From the NCBI GenBank assembly GCA_029856125.1, contig JAHQWJ010000107.1, positions 62,001 through 126,000 on the forward strand: a DNA stretch of 64,000 bases. The letters are read 5' to 3'. The notes beneath the pieces are model-generated. The model was not told the DNA's origin. It did not search any database and saw only the letters and a program-made list of their open reading frames with translations. Source of the DNA: Promethearchaeia archaeon. GTDB lineage: Archaea > Asgardarchaeota > Lokiarchaeia > Sigyniarchaeales > SOKP01. This document shows, in pieces, positions 51,029 through 60,056 of this stretch (positions are counted from its first letter, which is position 1; each line of letters starts with the position of its first letter). Position numbers and translations under genes: made by a program.

Positions 51029-52384
51029 TTGCATTACGATTTAATTATTATTGGTGCTGGTACTTCTGGTTTTCCATCAGCTAAAATCGCTGCCGGGTAT
51101 GGAAAGAAAGTTCTTTTGTTAGGCGATGGTGCTTTGGGTGGAAAATGTATAGAAAATGGTTGTATTCCCGCTAAAGCGATGATATACGCTGCCCATCTGT
51201 ATAAACTCGCACTTAAAGCGGAAAATTTTGGTGTTGAAGTAAAAAATACAAAATTGAATTTTAAGAAAGTACTTGAATACACTAATAAATTGGTACGCGA
51301 CGCAATAGAAGATAATGAAAAACAAATAGCGGAATTTAAGAATGTTGACTACATAAAGGAAAGGGGACATTGTATAAGCGACTCCTCTGTGGAAGTAGGA
51401 AATGAAGTTCATACAACAACCAATATCTTAATCTCTACTGGAACAAAACCATTTATTCCTCCCATTGAAGGTATTGACGATGTCGATTATTTAACGCACG
51501 AAACTATATTTAATATCGAGGAAATTCCGAAATCAATAGTGTTTGTAGGAGGAGGATTTATTTCCTTAGAATTTGCAAATGTATTTAACAGCTTTGGCAG
51601 CAAAGTCTACATAATTGATACAAACCCTCTCCCTATCTTTGCAGCGGATGAAGCAGTATCATCAGCAATAAAAACATATTATGAAGAGGATGGTATAATC
51701 TTTTATTCTAATTCGCGCACATCAAAAGTATCTAAAATATCAGATAAAATTCTCGTGGAAACAAATAAGGGAGATAAAATCGAAGTAGAAAAAGTCATGC
51801 TGTCAACGGGTTTCTTAGCACATACTGAAGGGCTTAATTTAGAAGCAGCCGGTGTTGAAACTGATGCGAGGGGAAATATCATCGTTAACGAATTTCTTCA
51901 AACTTCTAAACCTAACATTTATGCGATTGGAGATATATTGGGTAAAACGCAATTTACTCACATGGCTCTAAGGGAATCCAAAATTGTTATTCATAATATG
52001 TTTAACGAAACTAAAATTCCTGTTACTTTTGAAAATATACCCTACGCAGTGTTCACAGATCCTCCTATTGGTTCTGTAGGAAAAACGGAGCAACAATTAA
52101 TAGAGGATAGAGTTGAATACAATGTTGTTCAAACCGTTTTTCCAAAAAATTCTAGAGCGCATTTAATGAAACTTAAGCGTGGCATCATGAAATTACTCTA
52201 TAATAACGAGGATCAAATACTAGGGTGCCACATTATTGGAGAAGGAGCAGATATTTTAATCCATGAAATTGTCCCTCTTATTCATCTACCAAAGGGAATG
52301 CAGACTTTTCGAAAGTTAATACACGCACACCCAACTCTCTCTGAACTGTTTAGAAATTTACAAGAACAGATAGGTTTTTTCTAA
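51029..52384 (+). CDS. lpd: Dihydrolipoyl dehydrogenase-like flavoprotein disulfide reductase
   Basis: A 451-residue class I flavoprotein disulfide reductase. FAD site GAGTSGFPSAKIAA, redox pair C-x4-C in GGKCIENGCIPAKAM, NAD site VGGGFISLEFAN and the catalytic His-Glu pair in HAHPTLSELF. This is the pattern of dihydrolipoyl dehydrogenase and its relatives (mercuric reductase lacks the metal-binding domain here). No E1, E2 or glycine-cleavage genes are beside it; it is convergent with the SH3-protein gene by 6 bases. It may serve the glycine cleavage system or a distant lipoyl protein. Confidence 0.86.
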   Translation: MHYDLIIIGAGTSGFPSAKIAAGYGKKVLLLGDGALGGKCIENGCIPAKAMIYAAHLYKLALKAENFGVEVKNTKLNFKKVLEYTNKLVRDAIEDNEKQIAEFKNVDYIKERGHCISDSSVEVGNEVHTTTNILISTGTKPFIPPIEGIDDVDYLTHETIFNIEEIPKSIVFVGGGFISLEFANVFNSFGSKVYIIDTNPLPIFAADEAVSSAIKTYYEEDGIIFYSNSRTSKVSKISDKILVETNKGDKIEVEKVMLSTGFLAHTEGLNLEAAGVETDARGNIIVNEFLQTSKPNIYAIGDILGKTQFTHMALRESKIVIHNMFNETKIPVTFENIPYAVFTDPPIGSVGKTEQQLIEDRVEYNVVQTVFPKNSRAHLMKLKRGIMKLLYNNEDQILGCHIIGEGADILIHEIVPLIHLPKGMQTFRKLIHAHPTLSELFRNLQEQIGFF

Positions 52385-52390
52385 CTTATT

Positions 52391-52747
52391 CTAAAGTTTA
52401 GTAGTATCAAGATTTTCTAATGGAATCCAACCCATTTTTCCACTTTCATTTTCAATACTTGCCCATCCACTTTCTATTTCTTTTATTTTGACAAATTCTC
52501 CCTTTGATGCTGAGATCTCAAAAGAATTGTAAGCACGGATGAACTGGAACTCTTCAGATGAATCCTTTACTGGAATAACGAAGGCTTTAGGGGCCCAACC
52601 GAAAATTCCATTTTTATTTTTGCAATATAACCATCCTTCCCATTGAGTAGGTTTTTCTTTACCATTAACAATTTCACCTTTTTCAGCTTGAAAAGGAATC
52701 AACACATCTGAATGATGAGATTTAATCACTTTTACTTTATTTATCAT
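52391..52747 (-). CDS. Two SH3-like domains (SH3_2 type) protein
   Basis: A 118-residue protein made almost wholly of two SH3-like repeats: about residues 3-57 (ending GIFGWAPKAFVIPV) and about 66-115 (ending GKMGWIPLENL). Both carry the K-G-E, W and G-W-x-P landmarks of the variant SH3 fold. No signal peptide. It is the last gene of the operon sucC-sucD-SH3 with a 13-base gap. A peptide- or protein-binding role is likely; there is no evidence it is part of the synthetase. Confidence 0.75.
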   Translation of the reverse strand: MINKVKVIKSHHSDVLIPFQAEKGEIVNGKEKPTQWEGWLYCKNKNGIFGWAPKAFVIPVKDSSEEFQFIRAYNSFEISASKGEFVKIKEIESGWASIENESGKMGWIPLENLDTTKL

Positions 52748-52760
52748 CGTATTTCTTAAT

Positions 52761-53630
52761 TCAATGAAATTCTTTAATCATTTTTGGAACATCCCAGGGA
52801 GTATCCGCGATTAAGGCACCTGCCTTTTGAAGAGCTTTTATCTTACCTTGGGCCGTGCCAAAATCTCCTGAGATAATTGCTCCCGCATGACCCATTCTTT
52901 TCCCTTCTGGAGCGCTTTTTCCTGCAATATATGCTATTACGGGTTTAGAAACGTGCTCTTTGATGTATTCTGCAGTTTTTTCTTCCTCGTCACTTCCAAT
53001 TTCTCCTATAAGAACAATGGTTTTAGTTATTGGATCCTCTGAGTAATACGCTACAGCTTCTTGCATAGGTGTTCCCCTCACAGGGTCTCCGCCTATCCCT
53101 ATGTATGCTGAAACACCGATATTTTCGTTTCCAACTGCTTTTGTTATCTCATAAGATAAAGTTCCACTTTTTGAAATTATTGCGACATCTCCGTAATGAC
53201 ACATATTACCGGGCATTATTCCTAATTTAATCTTATCAGGAATTAACATTCCTGGACTATTTGGACCGATTAAATTTGAACCTTTTTCCTTGGCTTTCTC
53301 AACAAGCTTAATCATATCAAACACGGGAACGTTCTCGGTTATAATAACCGTCATTTTGATCCCCGCATTTAAACTTTCCATGGCTGCTGCTAAAGTAAAT
53401 CTAGCGGGAACAAAAATAATGCTTGTGTCTGCACTAGTTTCGTGCGTCACTTCTTTTATTCCGTTAAAAATAGGTATACCGTATACCTCTTGGCCCCCCT
53501 TTCCTGGGGTCACACCTGCGACAATATTAGTGCCATATTCAACCATTAATTTCGTGTGAAACATCCCTTGCGTTCCCGTGATACCTTGTACAACAACTTT
53601 TGAATTTTCGCTAATATACATTTTATTCAC
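52761..53630 (-). CDS. sucD: Succinyl-CoA synthetase, alpha subunit
   Basis: A 289-residue protein with the CoA-binding Rossmann domain (VQGITGTQGMFHTKLM) and the phosphohistidine H248 in GHAGAIIS. The family signature GIGGDPVRGT is clear. It overlaps the beta-subunit gene by 8 bases. Reversible step between succinyl-CoA plus ADP and succinate plus ATP; in the reductive cycle it makes succinyl-CoA. Confidence 0.94.
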   Translation of the reverse strand: MNKMYISENSKVVVQGITGTQGMFHTKLMVEYGTNIVAGVTPGKGGQEVYGIPIFNGIKEVTHETSADTSIIFVPARFTLAAAMESLNAGIKMTVIITENVPVFDMIKLVEKAKEKGSNLIGPNSPGMLIPDKIKLGIMPGNMCHYGDVAIISKSGTLSYEITKAVGNENIGVSAYIGIGGDPVRGTPMQEAVAYYSEDPITKTIVLIGEIGSDEEEKTAEYIKEHVSKPVIAYIAGKSAPEGKRMGHAGAIISGDFGTAQGKIKALQKAGALIADTPWDVPKMIKEFH

Positions 53631-54741
53631 TTAACACCTCACCTAATTTTTCTACAGCTTCCATAACGTCTTGAAACGCTTCGATGCCCGTTTCTTTAAG
53701 TAAGGCAATTCCTTCTTTCTCTTTGGTTCCAGTTAATCGAATAACCATTGGTGGAGCGTCTGAGAAACTGTTTAAAGCTTCAATAATTGCTTGAGCTACT
53801 ATATCGCAACGCGTTATCCCTCCAAAAATGTTAACTAAAACCGCTCTTGGTTTTAATTTAAAGATTAACTCTAATGCTTGATATACTCTTTCTTTACTAG
53901 CACCCCCCCCAACATCTAAAAAATTCGCAGGTTGTAATCCTAATTCAGATAATACATCTAATAAAGCCATAGTAAGCCCAGCTCCATTTGCTAAGATACC
54001 GATATCTCCCGATAATTCAACAAAAGAAAATCCGGCCTGTTTTGAAAGTTTTTCTAGTGCGGTTAATTTTTTTTGCTGCAATTTTTGAACAACTGGTTGC
54101 CTAAACGCAGCGTCATCGTCCAAAATCATCTTTCCATCTACGGCTACTATTCCCGAAGGAGTTAATACAAGTGGGTTAATTTCTACAAGTTGTGCCTCTA
54201 ACTTCAAAGCTATATCCCATAATTTCATGAATATTTGTGAAGCGGTATCAATTTGTTTGCCATTAAATCCCAATTGACGAGCGAATTTACCTGCTAACTC
54301 TTCAGATACCCCCTCTTGAAAGGAAAAACTCTCCTTTATTATTGCTTCTGGTGTTATTTTAGCAACCTCTTCAATATCAATTCCCCCTTCTTTACTAGCA
54401 ATTAGATAAAATTGTCTCCCAGAGGCATCTAAAGCTATAGAACAATAATACTCGTGTTCTATTGTTACTAGTTCTTCAATAAGGATCGCTTCAACCTGAA
54501 ACCCAGCTATATTCCTATTAAAATACTCATCACACAGCGAAATTGCCTCATTTGCGGATTTAGCAATTTTTATTAACCCCGCTTTTTTTCTGCTTCCAAT
54601 AGCGATTTGTGATTTAACAATAGCTGGAAATGAAAAACCCTTAACTTTTTCCTTAACATCTTCGCCCCTTAGAATTAACGTATTCTTAACTAAAGGAATA
54701 TCAAATGTGCTAAAAATTTCCTTACTCTCGTATTCGAGCAA
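53623..54741 (-). CDS. sucC: Succinyl-CoA synthetase, beta subunit (ATP-grasp)
   Basis: A 372-residue ATP-grasp protein with the VKSQIAIGSRKKAG nucleotide region, VEINPLVL, and the phosphate-loop VNIFGGITRCD. Start TTG at 54741 (MLEYESKEIF is the normal family N-terminus); an AGGAGG lies 14 bases before it, an unusually long spacing. ATP versus GTP use cannot be told. It forms an operon with sucD and the SH3 protein. Confidence 0.93.
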   Translation of the reverse strand: MLEYESKEIFSTFDIPLVKNTLILRGEDVKEKVKGFSFPAIVKSQIAIGSRKKAGLIKIAKSANEAISLCDEYFNRNIAGFQVEAILIEELVTIEHEYYCSIALDASGRQFYLIASKEGGIDIEEVAKITPEAIIKESFSFQEGVSEELAGKFARQLGFNGKQIDTASQIFMKLWDIALKLEAQLVEINPLVLTPSGIVAVDGKMILDDDAAFRQPVVQKLQQKKLTALEKLSKQAGFSFVELSGDIGILANGAGLTMALLDVLSELGLQPANFLDVGGGASKERVYQALELIFKLKPRAVLVNIFGGITRCDIVAQAIIEALNSFSDAPPMVIRLTGTKEKEGIALLKETGIEAFQDVMEAVEKLGEVLSE

Positions 54742-54939
54742 TCTTATGATAATAACCTCCTTGAAAGAAAATTTGGTTGAATCTCATAGAGAACAAGATT
54801 AAAATCGCTTAGTCGTTAATAAAACTTATTCTAATAATATATAATTTGAAGAAATACTATTTTTTGTGTTTTTTGAGAGGTTATCTTAATATATAATAGA
54901 ACGAATAAATTAATATCAAGATTAAACTCTGAAAAAAAG

Positions 54940-56364
54940 ATGAAAACTTCAAATAATGATGTGAATCAGGCTCAGCCTGAAGAACCAAGTCTGATAAAGA
55001 TGATGATGTTTTCAACTGGATATTTTTTGAATACTTTTTTAATGATCGCTTTTAATAATTATGTCTGGACGTTCTATGAAGGAGAGCTTGGTTTAATAAG
55101 CATAGTATCTTTATGGCCAATATATATGGCAATTGCAAATACCATATACACAATATGGAGTATGTTGATTAACCCCGTTGTAGGATATCTTACAGATAAA
55201 CCTTTCAAGTGGACCAAAAAGCGAGGGTTTCATACGCCATGGATTATTATTGGAGGGATTCCTACAATTGTCCTATTTTTCTTCTTATTTACACCTCCCC
55301 AAGTATCAGGGATTGAAAGTGTATTGCCCATTCTAATATATTATATAATTATCGTGTTAGTATATGATATGTCGTATTCTCTTCTTCAAACTCATTCTTT
55401 TGGTGCTTTTGCCGCACATTTTAGAGGAGATGCAACGCGTAGAAAAGGAGGAATATTGACTCAGATTTTTACATTCATAGCAAATTTCTTAGCAATTACA
55501 ATCTGGTCACTAGTAATTGATCCTGGGAATCCCGTATCGTTCACAATCGCTGCGTTTATTAGCATCATTGTACTCTTAATCTCATTTGTGGTATTTATAC
55601 CTGGATCCAAAGAATCTAAAGTGATAAAAGAGAGATTTATCGGAGGGTATAACAACTCGGAAAAAATTTCCTTTTTTAAAACTATGAAAATGGGTATAAA
55701 ACAGAAAAATTTCATGTTGGCTGTATTCTCTTATCTTACATTCATGATTGGGTTTGGCCTTATGAGCATGAATACTGTCAACTTTGTTGATGATGTTCTA
55801 CAAGAAGAGCAATACATAAGAAGTATAGGTTCAATTTTAATGCTTTTATCTTCTTTTCTAACAATGCCTATATGGGCTCGCTTAGCTAAAAAAATTGGAC
55901 ATTCGAACACTTATGCTATAGGTTTAGCTTCCTACGGAGTGAGTCTATTATTAAATCTCTTTATTGTGAATGCGTTTCAGTTCTATTTAACAAGCATTTT
56001 AAACGGCGTAGCAGGCTCTTTGTTTATGATTATGTTATCGCCCGTTTTGGCTGATTGTTACGATGAAATCGCTGTGAAAACAAAAAAACATCACGAGACT
56101 ACTTTGCTTGGTATTAGAAATTTTTTCGTTCGCACTTCTGTAATGGTTCAGAGTTTTATAATAGCAATTATTCACGCACTCACATTTTATAACCCAATAA
56201 ATGCATCTCATCAGCTTAATGCTCTGGTAGGTCTTAGGGTAATTCAAGGATTAATTCCTTTCATTGTTTGCATTGTGGGTGCAATAATCTTTTATAAATG
56301 GTATGATCTGAAAGGTACTAAAAAACAAGAAGTTACTCGTAAACTTCGGGAATTAGGTTTATAA
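54940..56364 (+). CDS. GPH-family sugar:cation symporter (MFS)
   Basis: A 474-residue membrane protein with about 12 helices and the GPH pattern in the first loop (INPVVGYLTDKPFKWTKKRGFHTP). A second GPH transporter lies at 36161. No glycosidase neighbours here, so the substrate is unknown. It is divergent from sucC over 198 bases. The start is an ATG at 54940. Confidence 0.82.
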   Translation: MKTSNNDVNQAQPEEPSLIKMMMFSTGYFLNTFLMIAFNNYVWTFYEGELGLISIVSLWPIYMAIANTIYTIWSMLINPVVGYLTDKPFKWTKKRGFHTPWIIIGGIPTIVLFFFLFTPPQVSGIESVLPILIYYIIIVLVYDMSYSLLQTHSFGAFAAHFRGDATRRKGGILTQIFTFIANFLAITIWSLVIDPGNPVSFTIAAFISIIVLLISFVVFIPGSKESKVIKERFIGGYNNSEKISFFKTMKMGIKQKNFMLAVFSYLTFMIGFGLMSMNTVNFVDDVLQEEQYIRSIGSILMLLSSFLTMPIWARLAKKIGHSNTYAIGLASYGVSLLLNLFIVNAFQFYLTSILNGVAGSLFMIMLSPVLADCYDEIAVKTKKHHETTLLGIRNFFVRTSVMVQSFIIAIIHALTFYNPINASHQLNALVGLRVIQGLIPFIVCIVGAIIFYKWYDLKGTKKQEVTRKLRELGL

Positions 56365-56437
56365 TGTGTATCGAAATTGTATATGAGAAAATAAACCGAT
56401 GGTAAAAATTATAGATGATCTGAATTCTTTAAGATTA

Positions 56438-57934
56438 TTAGAAAAACAAATTGATTAAGTAAATTGCTAGAAATACAATAAAGAAAAACAATCCACTAAC
56501 GAGTAAGGGTTTATTGTATGTTCGATATTTTTCGTTATCGATACATACTAACTTTGCTCGTTTATCTTCTATACGAGTTTTAAAATTTTTGGTCCTACGC
56601 CATTCCATTTTACCAATAGCGAGTTTATCATTATATCCCTCTAAAGGGCCAATTTCGCATTTCATAATAATTCCCGAAATGTGTTTTTTTTTTCGAATGA
56701 TATTAGCCCCAGAAGTGAAATTACCCGCCGAAAAAACCACTAATTTACAATATGGAATAGATTTATTGCCAATTTTAATATCATCTCGAACCTTCATGAT
56801 TGGCTGAAGAACATGGGGGTGATGAGCAAAAATTAAATCCCATTTGTATTCTTGATTTGCATAAACTTTTCTTTTTTTGGAGTAGAATTTTTTGAGCCAT
56901 TTAGGTTCTTTTTCTATCCCTGTTAGTAGTGCTTTTGCATCGTCTTGGAATCTAGTTCGAACATACTTTTCATTTTCGAACCCCCAATGAGGATATAAGA
57001 TGTTAAATCTATAATTTTGTAGAAAACTAAAAATATAATCGTCATCGCCAGTATTTTTCTTATTTTTAGCGATAGGTTTATTATATTTGAAAGTATAGTG
57101 CCATGTTTTTTGATTGCTCCATTGTGTAGCACACGATATTAATAGATCGTTGTTATCAGTATGTATAGATGAAACATCCTTTCGTCCGTATACATCGAAT
57201 ATCGGATTTTTCTGAATTGTTCGTAGCGTCTCATCAAACATCTTACTACTAAAGTCTTCACTATGATTATTGCTTAGACTTAATAACCATTTCTTTTCTT
57301 TTTTTTCCTTGGGGAAAATTTCTTCTAATTCTTCGAGAATTTTTTCTGTATGGGCTTGTTTTAAAATCGGGCATTTCTCAGAAAATACTCCTTCTAAGTT
57401 ACCAATTATCATATGAGTGTCCTCAAAAAATTTTTTCACATCAGGATGGAATCTAAGATTATAATCATTCATTTTCATAATATCTCCCACAAACCCTATT
57501 TTATATATTGGCTCGGTTATATCATTTATGGAAGTTGTATATTCATCCGCTTGACGCCTAAAAACGTAAGGTCCTGGCAAATAAATCACTCCTTTCTTAA
57601 TTTTATATCTAAACCCTCTCAGAAATTCCCTCCCAACGCTTAAAAGAAGGATGGCCGCTATAAATGAGAAGAAATAGCCCAAAATTCCAATAAACGAGTT
57701 CTCGAAGATGCCAAATATAAATAATAGAGGTAGTAACAACACTACGATTCCCGGCAACGCTAGATGTTTAATAAAATAATAGAAAGTTTCTCCTCCCTCG
57801 TAGGGACTAAATCCCATTTTATCAGCTTCTTTAACCTCCCTATCCTCCTCGATTATGTCATCTGGTTCGTCATAAAAACCATTTAATGATTCGCCAGTAT
57901 CCGTTTTTAAATCTATTTTCACAGTCATTTCCAA
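56438..57934 (-). CDS. CapA-like (PGA_cap) metallophosphoesterase-fold membrane protein
   Basis: A 498-residue protein with two hydrophobic helices near residues 50-100 and one at the C-terminus (about 474-496). Between them is a calcineurin-like phosphoesterase fold: GDIMKMNDYN, NLEGVFSE, LSNNHSED, ILYPHWGFE, and FAHHPHVLQPI. These residues correspond to the metal ligands of the PGA_cap family, whose members are associated with capsule poly-glutamate in Bacillus and remain poorly understood elsewhere. Probably anchored to the membrane; role unclear. Confidence 0.76.
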   Translation of the reverse strand: MEMTVKIDLKTDTGESLNGFYDEPDDIIEEDREVKEADKMGFSPYEGGETFYYFIKHLALPGIVVLLLPLLFIFGIFENSFIGILGYFFSFIAAILLLSVGREFLRGFRYKIKKGVIYLPGPYVFRRQADEYTTSINDITEPIYKIGFVGDIMKMNDYNLRFHPDVKKFFEDTHMIIGNLEGVFSEKCPILKQAHTEKILEELEEIFPKEKKEKKWLLSLSNNHSEDFSSKMFDETLRTIQKNPIFDVYGRKDVSSIHTDNNDLLISCATQWSNQKTWHYTFKYNKPIAKNKKNTGDDDYIFSFLQNYRFNILYPHWGFENEKYVRTRFQDDAKALLTGIEKEPKWLKKFYSKKRKVYANQEYKWDLIFAHHPHVLQPIMKVRDDIKIGNKSIPYCKLVVFSAGNFTSGANIIRKKKHISGIIMKCEIGPLEGYNDKLAIGKMEWRRTKNFKTRIEDKRAKLVCIDNEKYRTYNKPLLVSGLFFFIVFLAIYLINLFF

Positions 57935-58158
57935 ACCTCTATTTTCTTAACAAATATCGTTGAATTTATTTTTAATTTTTAGTTGATATCCATTGGATAG
58001 GTAGTTATACTTCCAGCTTGCTTAAAAATCTTACTTTTTTGTAAATAGGCAAAAAACCATGAGAAATCTATGAGTATTGAAGAAATGCATAAAATGGGAA
58101 AATTATAAAAAACCTAAACCTATTTTTTAGATAATAATATTTTTTAAAGCATGTTCTA

Positions 58159-58626
58159 ATGAAAGTCAATGTGATATATGAGGAAACTCTTCAGATCTCT
58201 GTTGTTAAAGCTTTCGAACTCGCAGTGCAATGGTTAAATAGTCAACATAAGGCAAAAATTAAAAAATCTACACCTCCTACTTTCATCGAAGCTAAACAGG
58301 GGACTATGATGACGAATACCGGTCACGATCCAAATTGGAAAAAACGTATTCGGATTAATCTATACGATTTAAATAATGGTAAAACTCTGATACGAGTAGA
58401 AGCAAGTCCTCTCTCTCGAAATATTTTGAGGGTTGAAAAACTAAAAAAGTCGTGGTTTGACGGTCTATTTTCCCACCTTTTTATGTTACTTAGGACAATA
58501 GAAGAATCTACACCTCCAGCGGTTCTTTCAACAAATAAGGACGCTAAATTAATATGTTATAATTGTGGAAATAAGATTGATAAAGAAACCAAAATTTGTC
58601 CGAATTGTGGAATTGATGTAGCTTAA
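58159..58626 (+). CDS. Small protein with C-terminal zinc ribbon
   Basis: A 155-residue protein. The N-terminal about 115 residues form a mixed alpha/beta domain resembling a START/SRPBCC-like fold but without a firm family. The C-terminal zinc ribbon is CYNCGNKIDKETKICPNCG (CxxC-x10-CxxC). Function unknown. It is preceded by a 224-base gap with no recognised features beyond AT-rich sequence. Confidence 0.6.
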   Translation: MKVNVIYEETLQISVVKAFELAVQWLNSQHKAKIKKSTPPTFIEAKQGTMMTNTGHDPNWKKRIRINLYDLNNGKTLIRVEASPLSRNILRVEKLKKSWFDGLFSHLFMLLRTIEESTPPAVLSTNKDAKLICYNCGNKIDKETKICPNCGIDVA

Positions 58627-58647
58627 AGAGAATATAACTGCTTGTTG

Positions 58648-59949
58648 TTAACCAAATTTTCTTAAATCTTCTTTAAGTTGATCCCGAAAGTCAGGATGAG
58701 CTATTTTTATCAAACTTTGAGCCCGTTGACGAACAGTTTTCCCTCTTAAATCAGCAATTCCATACTCAGTTACAATATAATGCACATCGTTACGAGATGT
58801 CGTGACACAAGCTCCCTCATAAAGTTGGGACACTATTCGAGATGTTGTCTTCAGTTTGTTTGTTGATGGAAGTGCGATTATAGACTTTCCCCCTTTAGAA
58901 ATACTTGAAGCGCGTACAAAATCGACTTGCCCCCCTACCCCAGAGAATTGCTGGTATCCCATAGTATCGGCACAAACTTGCCCATATAAATCTACTTGTA
59001 TAGCAGAATTGATTGAAATGAGTCTCTCAACTTGGCCAGCTATAGTGATTTTATTAGTATAATCAACGGGGAGCATTACGACATCCGGATTGTTATCAAC
59101 AAAATCATAAAGTCTTTTGGTCCCCATTAAAAAAGTTGCGGTAAACTTCCCAGGATTAAGATTATTATATTTATTAGTAATAGCGCCCTTTTCGTAAAGA
59201 TCAACAACACCATCAGAAAACATTTCAGAATGTATACCAAGATCTTTTTTTTCAGTTAGAAATTTTAGTACCGCATCGGGAATTGCGCCAATACCTAATT
59301 GGAGATTGGATCTATCTGGTATTAATGAAGCGACATAAGATCCAATCTTTTCTTCTATTTCCGAGATTTTTGGAAGAGGTATCTCAAGTAATTTGTGATT
59401 CGTTTCAACAAGAAAATCTATTTGAGTAATATGGATACTAGATCCTTCTGTTCTTGGCATCTGTTTGTTCACCTCAGCTAAAACAATTTTAGCAGACTCT
59501 GCCGCTGCCTTGGTGTAGTCAACCGACACCCCAAAACTTAGGTTACCATTTTGATCTGGGGGTGACAGCTGGATCAGAGCAACATCTACGGGTAGGATCT
59601 TTTCCTTTAACAATCGGGGTATCTCTGAAAAAAATACAGGTGTATAATCGGACCTTCCTTCATGAATTGATTTTCGAGTCTTAACCCCAGCAAATAACGA
59701 GTTATGTTTGAAATGTTTTTCCATTCCCTTTTGACAATACTTCGCCTCACCTAAGGGAACCATATGGACAATCTCTACATTTTCAAGTCGATCTTTTTGT
59801 CTTACAAGCTCATTTACTAATATTGTAGGCTCTCCCGCTGCGTGGCCAAAAATAACACGGTTACCCGATTTAATATGTCTAATAACTTCCTCTTTAGATT
59901 TTATTTTAATTTTATATTCCTTTTTCCAATCTCCCAATTCCAATATCAC
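58648..59949 (-). CDS. Acetyl-CoA hydrolase/transferase family CoA-transferase (4-hydroxybutyrate/butyryl type)
   Basis: A 433-residue CoA-transferase of the Cat1/AbfT family. The GIGAIPDAVL oxyanion/CoA loop and the catalytic Glu in GIHSEMFSDG are clear; FSGVGGQVDFVRAS and the DLRGKTVRQRA C-terminus also match. Members move CoA between acetyl-CoA and 4-hydroxybutyrate, butyrate or succinate. In a lysine or sugar fermenter it could take CoA from butyryl-CoA; in the reductive cycle context it may serve as an alternative to the succinyl-CoA synthetase. Exact acid partner cannot be read. Confidence 0.88.
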   Translation of the reverse strand: MILELGDWKKEYKIKIKSKEEVIRHIKSGNRVIFGHAAGEPTILVNELVRQKDRLENVEIVHMVPLGEAKYCQKGMEKHFKHNSLFAGVKTRKSIHEGRSDYTPVFFSEIPRLLKEKILPVDVALIQLSPPDQNGNLSFGVSVDYTKAAAESAKIVLAEVNKQMPRTEGSSIHITQIDFLVETNHKLLEIPLPKISEIEEKIGSYVASLIPDRSNLQLGIGAIPDAVLKFLTEKKDLGIHSEMFSDGVVDLYEKGAITNKYNNLNPGKFTATFLMGTKRLYDFVDNNPDVVMLPVDYTNKITIAGQVERLISINSAIQVDLYGQVCADTMGYQQFSGVGGQVDFVRASSISKGGKSIIALPSTNKLKTTSRIVSQLYEGACVTTSRNDVHYIVTEYGIADLRGKTVRQRAQSLIKIAHPDFRDQLKEDLRKFG

Positions 59950-60056
59950 CAGATTATTTTGCCTACTATTGATAATTTTATTATAAAGTATAAAAAAAGG
60001 TTTTTTAATTATAGAATACCGAAAGTAATTTAACCTAATATGAAAACATCAAATTT

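Noticed and set aside
52391..52747. Calling the two-SH3 protein evidence for eukaryote-like signalling
   Set aside because: Variant SH3 domains of this type also occur in many bacteria and other archaea; no eukaryote-specific partner is visible.
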